Source: Sediminicoccus rosea (GTDB lineage: Bacteria; Pseudomonadota; Alphaproteobacteria; Acetobacterales; Acetobacteraceae). From it: a stretch of 64,000 nt of DNA. Position numbers and translations under genes: made by a program. The stretch lies in the NCBI RefSeq assembly GCF_033547095.1, contig NZ_CP137852.1:3807001-3871000 (forward strand), read 5' to 3'. The notes under the pieces were generated by a model. That model saw only the letters and a program-made list of their open reading frames with translations. It made no database searches and was not told the DNA's origin. This document shows positions 11,922-20,499 of this stretch, piece by piece (position 1 is the first letter of the stretch; each line of letters starts with the position of its first letter).

Positions 11922-13616
11922 TCACCGGGGCGCCTCCCGCCGCAGCGTCCGCCACAGCAGCATCAGCGGCAGGGCGAGGCCCAGCAGCAGGCAGGGCATG
12001 GCGGGCGAGAGATAGAGCATGTTCACGCTCGGGATGGCGACGGTGTCGAGATAGGCCAGCAGCGCCACCCGGGTGGCGAAGAGGAGGTAGGCGCCGGCGC
12101 AAAGGGCCAGCAACGGCCAGCAGGCGCGCGCCGGCCTTGCCCGCCACAACAGAGGAAGGGCGAGCAGCGCCAGCAGCGCGGCCAGCTGCAGCACCGGCCC
12201 GATGATCCCCCAGGCCCGCATCCACCCCTCCAGCCCGCGCAGGATGCGCGTCGCGCGTTCGACAGCGAGCGAGGGGAAGGCATAGGCGGGCGTCGCCTCC
12301 TGCCTCAGCACGTCCACGAAGAGGTCACCCCGGACGACATCGAGGAAGGCCGAGGCGCGCGGCTCCAGCTCGGCACCGGAGAAGTAGACGGAGCGCATCT
12401 GCCGCGGATCAGGCAGGCGCACCGGAGCGAGGCCGGTGGTCCAGACCTGCCAGGCGGCCCGCAGGCTCGGCAGGATGTAGGCGGTGCGGAAGCGCGGCGC
12501 GAGGCTATGGCGTGGCGGCAGGCAGGAGAGCTCGCCCCGCGCGCAGGCGGCGTTCACCTCCTCGGCCAGGCGCTGGTAGAAGCGCCGGACCGCGACCGCA
12601 TCCGCATGGCCGGCGACGACCACCGTCGCATCGCGCAGCGCCCACATGAACCAGGCGGCGCGGAACTCGTCGTCACAGGGGGTGATGCGGTAGGTCTGGC
12701 AGCCCACATTCAGGTAGTCGCGCCCGCGCTCGCTGGCGAAATAGGGGGCAAGCTCGGCCGCCGCCGGGCTTGCGGCGAAGAGCGCTGGCAGCCTCTCCCT
12801 CGGCAGCACGATGAGCGAGGGTGCCTCCGGGCCGAGCCGGGCCAGGGCGGAATAGGCGGCGATGAAGGCCGGGTCGCGGAACTCGACGGTGCGAAAGACG
12901 CCATAGTGCCGCGCATTGAGGGCGCTGACCGCAAGCACCGGAAGCACCGCCAGGGCGCCGCAGGCCAGCAGCGCCGCCGCCTCGGGCCGCCAGGAGGAGC
13001 CGGCCCAGCCACGCCAGAGCGCCAGGCCGCGCAGCGCGAGACAGCCGAGCAGGAAGGGCAGGATCCACACGCTTTCTTCGCGCGTCAGGTGAAACACACC
13101 GAGGGCGAGACCCAGCCCGGCAGCCAGCAGCAGGCGCCGGCCCAGCGCCTCGCCGGACCACCGGACCCACCAGAGCAGCAGGGCCAGGATCAGCAGGAGG
13201 GTGGGCGTGTAGAAGCCCTCACGGATGATGCGCAGGTTCTCGGTGCCGTAGAGGCCGGGATTGGCCAGCAGTAGCACCAGCAAGGCGAAGAGCGCGCCCT
13301 CCTGCGGGATCCAGCGCGACAGGGCGCGCACCAGCAGCACGGCCGCGGCGGCATAGAGCAGCGCCTGGCCGAGCAGCGCGGGAATCGCGAGCCCGCCGGT
13401 CAGCGCCAGCCAGAGCGGATAGCCCACGCCCTTGGCCAGGGTGAATTGCGTGTAGGGGCCGAGCCACTGGCCGCTCAGTATGAGCGCCGCATGCCGCACG
13501 AAGAGCGCATCATCCACGCCCGCATTGGGGATCGCCATGAGCGGCAAGCTCGCCCAGACCCAGGCGAAGCCGGCCAGGAGCAGGCCATAGAGCGGAATCC
13601 AGGGGCGGCCGGGCAT
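11922..13616 (-). CDS. Polytopic membrane protein, possible GT-C-type glycosyltransferase
   Basis: About 564 residues with roughly ten hydrophobic segments, and a hydrophilic periplasm-sized block between residues about 260 and 450 that contains several cysteines. After the first helix comes NAGVDDALFVRHA; an acidic pair in the first periplasmic loop is characteristic of GT-C enzymes such as ArnT or mannosyltransferases. Together with the adjacent GT2 gene this suggests lipid-linked sugar transfer at the outer face of the inner membrane. I do not recognise a named family. A TTG at 13652 would add 12 residues; ATG 13616 is used, without a strong Shine-Dalgarno in either case. Confidence 0.7.
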   Translation of the reverse strand: MPGRPWIPLYGLLLAGFAWVWASLPLMAIPNAGVDDALFVRHAALILSGQWLGPYTQFTLAKGVGYPLWLALTGGLAIPALLGQALLYAAAAVLLVRALSRWIPQEGALFALLVLLLANPGLYGTENLRIIREGFYTPTLLLILALLLWWVRWSGEALGRRLLLAAGLGLALGVFHLTREESVWILPFLLGCLALRGLALWRGWAGSSWRPEAAALLACGALAVLPVLAVSALNARHYGVFRTVEFRDPAFIAAYSALARLGPEAPSLIVLPRERLPALFAASPAAAELAPYFASERGRDYLNVGCQTYRITPCDDEFRAAWFMWALRDATVVVAGHADAVAVRRFYQRLAEEVNAACARGELSCLPPRHSLAPRFRTAYILPSLRAAWQVWTTGLAPVRLPDPRQMRSVYFSGAELEPRASAFLDVVRGDLFVDVLRQEATPAYAFPSLAVERATRILRGLEGWMRAWGIIGPVLQLAALLALLALPLLWRARPARACWPLLALCAGAYLLFATRVALLAYLDTVAIPSVNMLYLSPAMPCLLLGLALPLMLLWRTLRREAPR

Positions 13617-13670
13617 GCCGGGCGGGGTAGCCCAGCCCCGGGGCGCCAGCAACCCGCCCCAAAATGAGAC

Positions 13671-13704
13671 AGCCCGCCGCCCGGCCGGGGCCGGAGGGCG
13701 GGCT
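13671..13704 (-). terminator. Terminator after the aldehyde dehydrogenase gene
   Basis: AGCCCGCC at 13671-13678 pairs with GGCGGGCT at 13697-13704. On the minus strand the hairpin is followed by GTCTCATTTT, a partial U-tract. It lies 20 bases past the dehydrogenase stop and separates it from the polytopic protein gene. Confidence 0.6.
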
Positions 13705-13723
13705 GATCCCGGAAGGCCAGACC

Positions 13724-15163
13724 TTACAGGCCGGCCTGCGTCACGAACTTGGTGTTGAGGTAGGCCTCGATCGCCTCGTCGCCGCCCTCGGTGCCGTAGC
13801 CGCTGTCCTTCACGCCGCCGAAGGGCACCTCGGGGATGGCGAGGCCCAGGTGGTTGATGGTCATCATCCCCACCTCGACGCCGGCCGCCAGCGCGGACGC
13901 CGTCTTGCCGCTGCTGGTGAAGGCGTAGCTGGCGAGGCCGAAGGGCAGGCGGTTCGCCTCGGTCACCACATCCTCGAGCGTCTTGAAGGGGCGCATGAGG
14001 GCAACGGGGCCGAAGGGCTCCTCGTTCATCGCACGCATGTCGGTGGTGACACCCGCGACGATGGTCGGCTCGAAGAAATAGCCCTTGTTGCCGATGCGGT
14101 TGCCACCAGTGACAACCTCCGCACCCTTCTGCTTCGCGTCGGCGATCAGCACCTCCATCTGCGGCACGCGGCGCTCATTGGCCATCGGGCCCATCTGGGT
14201 GTCGGCATCGAGCCCGTTGCCGACCTTCAGCGCCTTGGCATGGCCCGCGAAGCTCGCGACGAACTGGTCATAGACCCGCTCCTGCACCAGGAAGCGCGTG
14301 GGGGAGACGCAAACCTGGCCGGCATTGCGAAACTTGGCGAAGGCCAGCGTCTTGGCCGCGTGCTCGACATCGGCATCGTCGAAGACCATCGCTGGCGCAT
14401 GGCCGCCGAGTTCCATGGTCACCCGCTTCATGTGCTGGCCGGCCATCGCCGCCAGCATCTTGCCGACGGGGGTGGAGCCCGTGAACGTCACCTTGCGGAT
14501 GATCGGGCTCGCGATGAGGTAGGAGCTGATCTCGCTCGGCACGCCGTAGACCAGGCCGATCACGTCACCCGGCACGCCGGCGTCGAGGAAGCACTTGATG
14601 AGCGCGGCGGGGCTGGCCGGCGTCTCCTCCGGCGCCTTCACGATGATCGAGCAGCCCGTGGTCAGTGCCGCCGAGAGCTTGCGGACGATCTGGTTGATCG
14701 GGAAGTTCCAGGGCGTGAAGGCAGCGACGGGGCCGACCGGCTCCTTGATGGTCATCTGGTAGATGCCGGGCGCACGGGCCGGGATGACATGGCCATAGGC
14801 GCGGCGGCCTTCCTCGGCGAACCAGTCGATCGTGTCGGCGCCGCCCATGATCTCGACCTTGGCCTCGGCCAGCGGCTTGCCCTGCTCCATCGTCATCAGG
14901 CGGGCGATGTCGTCGGCACGCGCGCGCATCAGGTCGGCCGCCTTGCGCATCATCTTGGAGCGGTCATAGGTGCCGACCTTGCGCCACATCGCGAAGCCGC
15001 GTTCGGTCGCGGCCAGCGCCGCATCGAGATCGGCGATGGAGGCGTGCGCAACCGTGCCGATCACCTCCTCATTGGCGGGGTTCAGGACGTCGATCTTGCG
15101 GCCATTCTCGCCATCGCGCCATTCGCCAGCGATGTGGAGGAGGGTGTTCGGATAATCGGCCAT
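13724..15163 (-). CDS. NAD(P)-dependent aldehyde dehydrogenase (succinate-semialdehyde type)
   Basis: A 479-residue ALDH-superfamily enzyme with the normal length. The catalytic cysteine is C285 in [12 protein letters not shown], and the general-base glutamate is E251 in MELGGHAP. The [11 protein letters not shown] and FTGSTPVG cofactor motifs are present. Sequence style (IAGEWRDG at the N-terminus, NPANEEVIG) is like succinate-semialdehyde or related dehydrogenases, but substrate is not proven. ATG 15163 follows GGAGAG at six bases. The upstream gene is a CoA-transferase on the same strand 133 bases away, so a shared degradation pathway is possible. Confidence 0.93.
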   Translation of the reverse strand: MADYPNTLLHIAGEWRDGENGRKIDVLNPANEEVIGTVAHASIADLDAALAATERGFAMWRKVGTYDRSKMMRKAADLMRARADDIARLMTMEQGKPLAEAKVEIMGGADTIDWFAEEGRRAYGHVIPARAPGIYQMTIKEPVGPVAAFTPWNFPINQIVRKLSAALTTGCSIIVKAPEETPASPAALIKCFLDAGVPGDVIGLVYGVPSEISSYLIASPIIRKVTFTGSTPVGKMLAAMAGQHMKRVTMELGGHAPAMVFDDADVEHAAKTLAFAKFRNAGQVCVSPTRFLVQERVYDQFVASFAGHAKALKVGNGLDADTQMGPMANERRVPQMEVLIADAKQKGAEVVTGGNRIGNKGYFFEPTIVAGVTTDMRAMNEEPFGPVALMRPFKTLEDVVTEANRLPFGLASYAFTSSGKTASALAAGVEVGMMTINHLGLAIPEVPFGGVKDSGYGTEGGDEAIEAYLNTKFVTQAGL

Positions 15164-15296
15164 GCGGGTCTCTCCGGTTGCTTTGAGGTGAAGGTGGGGC
15201 AGCTTCGCCCCATGCACAACCCGCCGGCCGCGCCTTACTTGGCCACGGGGCGGGGCCAGCGACGCACCGGCGAGGCGCGCCGCTCCGGCGGGCAGG

Positions 15297-16433
15297 CTAG
15301 TCCCGCCCCAGGATCTCGCGGTTGTGCTGGCCGAGACGCGGCGAATCGCTGCGCGGCGACGGCCGCTTCCGGTTGAAGGAGAGCGGCAGGCCGATCACCT
15401 TGGGCCCGCCGCCCGGCAGGTCCTGGATCAGGTCCACCGCCGCCATCTGCGGGCTCGCCGTCACCTCGGCGATGTCGTTCACCGGACCGCTGGGCACGCC
15501 GACCGCATCAAGCGCGGCGAGCCATTCATCACGCGGGCGGGTGCGCAGCACCGCGGCGATGAGCGGCAGCAGCGCCTCCTTGTTCCGCACCCGGTTGCCG
15601 CCGGTCGCGAAGCGCGGGTCGGCCGCCCATTCCGGATGGCCCATCACCTTGGCGGCGCGGGCGAAGAGCCGGTCATTGCCGGCGGCCAGGCAGAGCGGCC
15701 GGTCGGCAGTATCAAAGACCTGGTAGGGCACGATCACCGCCGCCCCCGTGCCGTGGCGCTTGGGCACATCCCCGGTGGCGAGGTGGTTGTTGATCTGGCC
15801 CTCCACCCAGAAGGCCGCGGTTTCGAACAGGCTGCCATCCACGAGGCAGCCCTTGCCGGTGCGGTCGCGCCAGCGCAGCGCCGCAAGCGCGCCAATGGTG
15901 ATGAAAAGGCCGGTCGCCTTGTCGTTGATCGAGGCGCCGCAGAAGGTGGGCGGGCCGTCGGGCTGGCCGGTCACGCTCATCATGCCGCCATAGGCCTGGA
16001 GCAGCGGGTCGAAGCCCGGCTTCATCTTCATCGGGCCATCGAAGCCGAAGGCCCAGATGGAGCAGTAGATCAGCCGCGGATGCCGCTCCAGCATGGCCTC
16101 CGGCCCGATGCCGATCTCATCCACCACGCCCGGACGAAGGTTCTGGATCAGGATGTCCGCGTTTTCGCAAAGCCGGTGCAGCTCGGCGATGTCCTCGGGC
16201 CGCTTCAGGTCGAGCGTGATGGAACGCTTGGAGCGGTTCTGGCCGTGGAAATAGAGCGAGGTGACGCCGTCCGGCCCATAGGGCGGGCCCCAGAGACGGG
16301 CGTCATCGCCGCCATCGGGCTTTTCCACCTTGATGACATCGGCCCCCATATCGGCCAGCACCACGCCGGCCAGCGGCCCGGCGAGCGCCTGGCCCACTTC
16401 GATCACGGTGAGCCCGGTCAGCGGCAGATCCAT
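15297..16433 (-). CDS. CaiB/BaiF family (class III) CoA-transferase
   Basis: A 378-residue class III CoA-transferase, which moves CoA between carboxylic acids through an aspartyl-CoA intermediate. The N-terminal [16 protein letters not shown], the [17 protein letters not shown] and the [11 protein letters not shown] blocks are typical. The proposed nucleophile is D142 in [13 protein letters not shown]. The C-terminus has the [13 protein letters not shown] segment. The donor and acceptor acids are not predictable from sequence. It stands 133 bases upstream of the aldehyde dehydrogenase and both are part of the group of four genes lying between lolD and dnaE. Confidence 0.92.
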   Translation of the reverse strand: MDLPLTGLTVIEVGQALAGPLAGVVLADMGADVIKVEKPDGGDDARLWGPPYGPDGVTSLYFHGQNRSKRSITLDLKRPEDIAELHRLCENADILIQNLRPGVVDEIGIGPEAMLERHPRLIYCSIWAFGFDGPMKMKPGFDPLLQAYGGMMSVTGQPDGPPTFCGASINDKATGLFITIGALAALRWRDRTGKGCLVDGSLFETAAFWVEGQINNHLATGDVPKRHGTGAAVIVPYQVFDTADRPLCLAAGNDRLFARAAKVMGHPEWAADPRFATGGNRVRNKEALLPLIAAVLRTRPRDEWLAALDAVGVPSGPVNDIAEVTASPQMAAVDLIQDLPGGGPKVIGLPLSFNRKRPSPRSDSPRLGQHNREILGRD

Positions 16434-16509
16434 CTTGCGTCCTCCTGTTGAGGCGCAGTTTAGGCCTTGGCGCCCAACGCGCTACCCGGGGCGCGCTCCC
16501 CAGGGCGCG

Positions 16510-17190
16510 CTAACCGGGGACGACGCGCCCCTCGCGCAGCGTGACCTTGCGGTCCATCCGCGCGGCCAGCTCCGGATTATGGGTCGCGATCAGGCAGGCG
16601 AGGCCCCTGCCCCGCGCCTCGCGCAGCAGCTCGTCGAAGACCAGATTCGCCGTCGCGGTGTCGAGATTGCCGGTCGGCTCGTCGGCCAGCAGGACACGCG
16701 GCGCATTGGCCAGGGCACGCGCGATGGCGACGCGTTGCTGCTCGCCGCCCGAAAGCTTGCCCGGCCGGTGCTGCAAGCGTGCGGCGAGGCCGAACTGGCC
16801 CAGGATCTCCGCCGCCCGCGCACGCGCCGCGGCGCGCGGCGTGCCGGCGGCGAGCTGCGGCAGCATCACATTCTCCTCCGCCGTGAATTCGGGCAGGAGG
16901 TGATGGAACTGGTAGACGAAGCCGATGGTGTTGCGGCGGATCGCCGTGCGCGCGTCATCGCCGAGCGTGCCGGCGGCGGCACCCTCGATGAAGACCTCGC
17001 CGCCATCGGGGCGTTCGAGGAGGCCGGTCACATGCAGCAGCGTGGACTTGCCCGTGCCCGAGGGGGCGACGAGAGCCACGATCTCGCCCGGCTGCAAGGT
17101 GAGGTCGGCGCCGCGCAGCACCTCCAGCGCACCCGCCTCGGTCTTGTAGCGGCGCTCGACGGCGCGGAGTTCCAAGGGGGCGTGACTCAT
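16510..17190 (-). CDS. lolD: Lipoprotein-releasing ABC transporter ATP-binding protein LolD
   Basis: A 226-residue ABC ATPase. Walker A is APSGTGKST (about 43-51), the ABC signature LSGGEQQ is at 146-152, and Walker B is [12 protein letters not shown] (166-177). It powers extraction of mature lipoproteins from the inner membrane for transfer to LolA. The permease gene lies 42 bases upstream on the same strand, and proS before that, the usual alphaproteobacterial order. Close homologues include other MacB/FtsE-type ATPases, but the context makes LolD likely. Start at ATG 17190; the Shine-Dalgarno is weak. Confidence 0.94.
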   Translation of the reverse strand: MSHAPLELRAVERRYKTEAGALEVLRGADLTLQPGEIVALVAPSGTGKSTLLHVTGLLERPDGGEVFIEGAAAGTLGDDARTAIRRNTIGFVYQFHHLLPEFTAEENVMLPQLAAGTPRAAARARAAEILGQFGLAARLQHRPGKLSGGEQQRVAIARALANAPRVLLADEPTGNLDTATANLVFDELLREARGRGLACLIATHNPELAARMDRKVTLREGRVVPG

Positions 17191-17232
17191 GGCGTCATGC
17201 CGGAGGCGTGCGCCCCGGCCTCTTGGTCGGGG

Positions 17233-18483
17233 CTATTCATTGCGAAGCATCTCGACAGGGTCGGTCCTGGCCGCGCGCCAGCTCGGATAGATCGTCGCCA
17301 GCAGCGCGAGCGAGAGGGCGAGCGCCACCACCTGCATCACCTCCGTCCAGTTCAGCACGGCGGGCAATTGGGTCAGGAAGTAGATCTCGGCGCTGAACAG
17401 CTCGGTGCCGCTCAGCATCTGGATGAATTGCCGGATGCTCTCGATGTTGAGGCAAAAGACGACGCCCACCACGAAGCCGGCCGTTGTGCCGACCACGCCG
17501 ATCCAGGCGCCGCACATCAGGAAGATCCGCATGATGGCCCCGCGCGTGGCACCCATGGTGCGCAGCACCGCGATGTCCCGTCCCTTGTCCTTCACCAGCA
17601 TGATCAGGCTCGAGATGATGTTGAAGGCGGCGACGATGATGATGAGGGTGAGGATCAGGAACATCACGTTCCGCTCCACCTGCACCGCCGCAAAGAAGCT
17701 GGAATTCGCATCCTGCCAGTCAAGGATGCGGACCGGCTGGTTGAGCGCCGCGCGGATCTCTCGGTTCACCGCCCGCACGCGCGTCGGATCGGCCACGAAG
17801 ACCTCGACCTGTGAGGCGGCGTCGCCGGTCTGGAAATAGATCTGCGCGGCGTTGAGCGGCATGAAGACATAGGTGCTGTCATACTCGTTCATGCCGACTT
17901 CGAAGATCGCGGTGACGGTATAGGCGCGCAGCCGCGGGATGGTCCCGATCACGGTGGCGCGCCCCTGCGGGCTGACCAGCGTGATCTTGTCGCCGATGGA
18001 GAGCCCGAGGCGGAAGGCGAGGCGCGTGCCGATGGCGACCGCGTCCTCCCCCTCGAAATTCGCGAGCGAGCCGGCGCGGATATTCTCCGCGATGATCGGT
18101 CGCGCGCGCAGATCCTCGGGCCGGATGCCGCGGGCCAGGCCACCCGTGGCCGTGCTGCCCGCGCCCGTCAGCAGGACCTGGCCCTCCACGATGGGCGTCG
18201 CGGAGACGACATTGGGCAGGCGGCGGATGGTGGCGGCGATCGCGTCGAAATCGCGCAGATTGCCGCGATCAGCCGCATAGACGCCGAGATGCCCGTTGAG
18301 TCCGAGGATGCGGCCCAGCAATTCCTGCCGGAAGCCGCCCATGACGGACATGACGATGATGAGCGTGGCCACGCCCAACATGATGCCGACGAGCGAGAAG
18401 CCCGCGATCACGGAGGTGAAGCGGTCGCTCTTGCGCGAGAGAAGATATCGCGCGGCGACCGTTCGTTCGAAGGCGTTGAACAT
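17233..18483 (-). CDS. Lipoprotein-releasing ABC transporter permease (LolC/LolE family)
   Basis: A 416-residue permease with one N-terminal helix (about residues 23-48), a long periplasmic domain, and three C-terminal helices, the FtsX/MacB plan. The N-terminus ERTVAARYLLSRKSDRF and the SVMGGFRQELLGRILG region are classic LolC/E features. One permease gene is present where gammaproteobacteria have two, as is usual in Alphaproteobacteria, so it probably works as a homodimer. Its ATG overlaps the proS stop as TGATG; a TTG one codon earlier is possible but less likely. lolD follows directly. Confidence 0.93.
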   Translation of the reverse strand: MFNAFERTVAARYLLSRKSDRFTSVIAGFSLVGIMLGVATLIIVMSVMGGFRQELLGRILGLNGHLGVYAADRGNLRDFDAIAATIRRLPNVVSATPIVEGQVLLTGAGSTATGGLARGIRPEDLRARPIIAENIRAGSLANFEGEDAVAIGTRLAFRLGLSIGDKITLVSPQGRATVIGTIPRLRAYTVTAIFEVGMNEYDSTYVFMPLNAAQIYFQTGDAASQVEVFVADPTRVRAVNREIRAALNQPVRILDWQDANSSFFAAVQVERNVMFLILTLIIIVAAFNIISSLIMLVKDKGRDIAVLRTMGATRGAIMRIFLMCGAWIGVVGTTAGFVVGVVFCLNIESIRQFIQMLSGTELFSAEIYFLTQLPAVLNWTEVMQVVALALSLALLATIYPSWRAARTDPVEMLRNE

Positions 18484-19796
18484 CAAGCGCTGAGACGCGC
18501 CAGCGCGTCTTCGAAGGAGAGTTCCTCGCGCTCGCCCGTCATGCGGCGCTTCAACTCCACGCGACCGTTGGCGGCACCCCGCGGCCCAATAATGGCCTGC
18601 CAGGGAAAGCCCATCAGGTCGGCGTCGTTGAACTTGACGCCGGCGCGCTCGGCGCGATCGTCATAGACGGCCTGGTCCGGGAAGGCGGCGTAGAGCTTCT
18701 CGCAAAGCGCGTCACAGCCGGCATCGCCGGGCTTGAGGTTCAGGATGGCGAGCTTCCAGGGGGCAACCGCGTCCGGCCACTTGATCCCGGCCTCGTCATG
18801 GTTCGCCTCGATCAGCGCGGCCACGAGGCGCGAGACCCCGATGCCGTAGCTGCCCATCTCAGGCACCACGGTCGTGCCGTCCGGGCCTGCCACGGAGAGG
18901 CCCATGGTCGCGGAATACTTCTGGCCGAAATAGAAGATATGGCCGACCTCGATGCCCTTGCCCTCACGGCGGCGCGCCTCGGGAACACTCTGCCAGGCGG
19001 TGGCGTCGTGCATCTCCTCGGTCGCCGCATACATCGAGGTGACCTGGTCGAAGAAGCCCTGCAGCGCCGGCACATCGTCATAGCCGAGGCTCGTATCGGC
19101 CCAGTCGCGGCTCTCGAACTCGCTGTCGTAGAAGACGGTGCTCTCGCCCGTCTCGGCCAGGATGATGAATTCATGGGAGAGGTTGCCGCCGATCGGGCCC
19201 GTATCGGCGCGCATCGGCACGGCCTTGAGGCCCATGCGCTGGAAGGTGCGCAGATAGGCCAGCATCATCTGGCGGTAGGAGTGCTGTGCGCCCTCCATCG
19301 TCATATCGAAGGAATAGGCATCCTTCATCAGGAATTCGCGGCCGCGCATCACGCCGAAGCGGGGGCGCACCTCGTCCCGGAACTTCCACTGGATGTGGTA
19401 GAGGTTGCGCGGCAGGTCGCGATAGCTGGTGGCATAGCCGCGGAAGATGTCGGTGATCATCTCCTCATTCGTCGGCCCGAAGAGCATGTCGCGGTCATGC
19501 CGGTCCTTCAGGCGCAGCATCTCCTTGCCGTAATCCTCGTAGCGCCCGGAGCGCTGCCAGAGCTCGGCCGATTGGATGGTGGGCATGAGGACTTCCTGCG
19601 CGCCGGCGCGGTCCTGCTCCTCGCGGACGATCTGGGTGACGCGCTGCAGCACGCGCCAGCCAGCCGGCAGCCAGGCGTAGATCCCGGCCGAGGTCTGCCG
19701 GATCAGGCCCGCGCGCAGCATCAGCCGGTGCGAGACGATCTGCGCCTCGGCGGGGGTTTCCTTGAGGGTGGGCAGGAAGGCGCGGGTGAGACGCAA
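18483..19796 (-). CDS. proS: Proline--tRNA ligase (short alphaproteobacterial form)
   Basis: A 437-residue class II aminoacyl-tRNA synthetase charging tRNA-Pro. Motif 1 and the start [19 protein letters not shown] are typical. Motif 2 lies in the [25 protein letters not shown] region. The length shows that the editing (INS) domain of the bacterial 570-residue form is missing, as is normal for Alphaproteobacteria. Trans-editing by another protein would then be needed; none is seen here. The C-terminal anticodon-binding domain includes [12 protein letters not shown]. The gene starts an operon with the Lol permease and has a long leader that holds a palindromic repeat. Confidence 0.97.
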   Translation of the reverse strand: MRLTRAFLPTLKETPAEAQIVSHRLMLRAGLIRQTSAGIYAWLPAGWRVLQRVTQIVREEQDRAGAQEVLMPTIQSAELWQRSGRYEDYGKEMLRLKDRHDRDMLFGPTNEEMITDIFRGYATSYRDLPRNLYHIQWKFRDEVRPRFGVMRGREFLMKDAYSFDMTMEGAQHSYRQMMLAYLRTFQRMGLKAVPMRADTGPIGGNLSHEFIILAETGESTVFYDSEFESRDWADTSLGYDDVPALQGFFDQVTSMYAATEEMHDATAWQSVPEARRREGKGIEVGHIFYFGQKYSATMGLSVAGPDGTTVVPEMGSYGIGVSRLVAALIEANHDEAGIKWPDAVAPWKLAILNLKPGDAGCDALCEKLYAAFPDQAVYDDRAERAGVKFNDADLMGFPWQAIIGPRGAANGRVELKRRMTGEREELSFEDALARLSA

Positions 19797-19817
19797 GGCG
19801 GAGATTCCTTACCGGGT

Positions 19818-19868
19818 GAGAGCATGATCCGCTGAGGTGGAGCCACCGAGGCGGTGAATCATCCTCTC
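19818..19868. repeat. 51-bp imperfect palindrome in the proS leader
   Basis: GAGAGCATGAT at 19818-19828 pairs, with one C-C mismatch, with the ATCATCCTCTC arm ending at 19868. An inner GGTGG/CCACC helix closes the top. Its ATCATGCTCT-type ends resemble abundant dispersed palindromic repeats of other Alphaproteobacteria; that is from memory. I saw no second copy in the window. It lies 22 bases from the proS start. Confidence 0.7.
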
Positions 19869-20008
19869 AGCAGGGCGGCGGAACCTAACCGAGAAAGGGT
19901 TGGGCCGAAACCGCCTACCCAGCCGCGCAATAATGCTGCGCCGCAACATGCGAGGGAGGCTCGAAAATGTCTTGATAGGCGTTAACGAAATGGCTTAAAC
20001 AAAAGAAA

Positions 20009-20034
20009 GGGCCACCCCCGCGAGGGAGTGGCCC
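20009..20034 (-). terminator. Rho-independent terminator, minus strand
   Basis: GGGCCAC at 20009-20015 pairs with GTGGCCC at 20028-20034, with CCC/GGG pairing inside. On the minus strand TTTCTTTTGTTT follows, a good U-rich tail. It probably ends the long nuo-birA-coaX-rnj-DUF1467 transcript. Confidence 0.8.
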
Positions 20035-20056
20035 AAGTTTAGGGAGGAAACGCCAG

Positions 20057-20233
20057 TCACACGGCAGAAAGAGGAAGATCCTCTCTCTGACGTGAAGATT
20101 GCCGCAAAAGGCCGGGAAGCCTCAACGCCAATCGGTGCTGTAGACGGCGAAAAAACGAGCGTCCGGCCAACGGATGCTCAAAACGCAGGCGGCGGTTCAG
20201 GGAAACCCGAACAGTCGCCTTTTCTTTGTGCAT
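20057..20233 (-). CDS. Possible small basic ORF after DUF1467 (doubtful)
   Basis: A 58-codon frame starts ATG one base after the DUF1467 stop (TGAGATG) and ends 23 bases before the terminator at 20034. The predicted peptide is Arg-rich (starts MHKEKATVRVSLNRRL) with no hydrophobic helix or known motif. The same TGAGATG junction joins RNase J to DUF1467, which favours a real coupled gene. Against it, the Shine-Dalgarno is not visible and a hairpin (20191-20219) covers codons 5-15. Codon usage cannot be weighed on so short a frame. I treat it as unproven. Confidence 0.22.
   Translation of the reverse strand: MHKEKATVRVSLNRRLRFEHPLAGRSFFRRLQHRLALRLPGLLRQSSRQREDLPLSAV
20191..20219 (+). terminator. 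Hairpin with plus-strand T-tract
   Basis: GGCG-GTTC-GGG pairs with CCC-GAAC-CGCC around an AAA loop, with small bulges. TTTTCTTT follows on the plus strand. On the minus strand it begins 16 bases after the DUF1467 stop but has only TGCGTTTTG behind it. It could be bidirectional or end a plus-strand RNA. Confidence 0.5.
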
Positions 20234-20234
20234 C

Positions 20235-20498
20235 TCACCGATCCGGGATGGAAAGCCAGGGGTCGCGGAAGCTGATCCAGTTGCTTTCGACCAGCGCATA
20301 GATGCACACCCACACCACGGCAGACAGAATCGTGGTGCCCAGCAGCTTGCGCCCGAGGTGCAACTGGGTGGGCGTGCCCCGCCAGCCGCCCTTCTCCGGA
20401 TCGCCCTGGGCGTCGGGGCGCACGCCGACCGGCAGGACGCAGAACAGCAGCGTCCACCAGACCAAGGCATAGACGACAAAGCCCAGAAACCAGCCCAT
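20235..20498 (-). CDS. DUF1467 family membrane protein
   Basis: An 87-residue protein with two hydrophobic helices (about residues 2-24 and 52-70), starting MGWFLGFVVYALVWWTLLF, followed by PVGVRPDAQGDPEKGG. That motif and the LGRKLLGTT segment are features of DUF1467, a small alphaproteobacterial family of unknown role. It is regularly found near proS and the RNase J gene, as here. The ATG lies one base past the RNase J stop codon (TGAGATG), so expression is probably translationally coupled. In some relatives a methylmalonyl-CoA epimerase gene lies between; it is missing here. Confidence 0.88.
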   Translation of the reverse strand: MGWFLGFVVYALVWWTLLFCVLPVGVRPDAQGDPEKGGWRGTPTQLHLGRKLLGTTILSAVVWVCIYALVESNWISFRDPWLSIPDR

Positions 20499-20499
20499 C

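Noticed and set aside
19972-20002. TTGTTT...TATCAA as a proS promoter on the minus strand
   Set aside because: Spacer is 19 bases and the same bases read as a promoter on the other strand; too ambiguous to list as a feature.
20070-20084. Hairpin AGAGGA-AGA-TCCTCT as a terminator
   Set aside because: Only six base pairs and no U-tract; it is probably chance or part of another fold.
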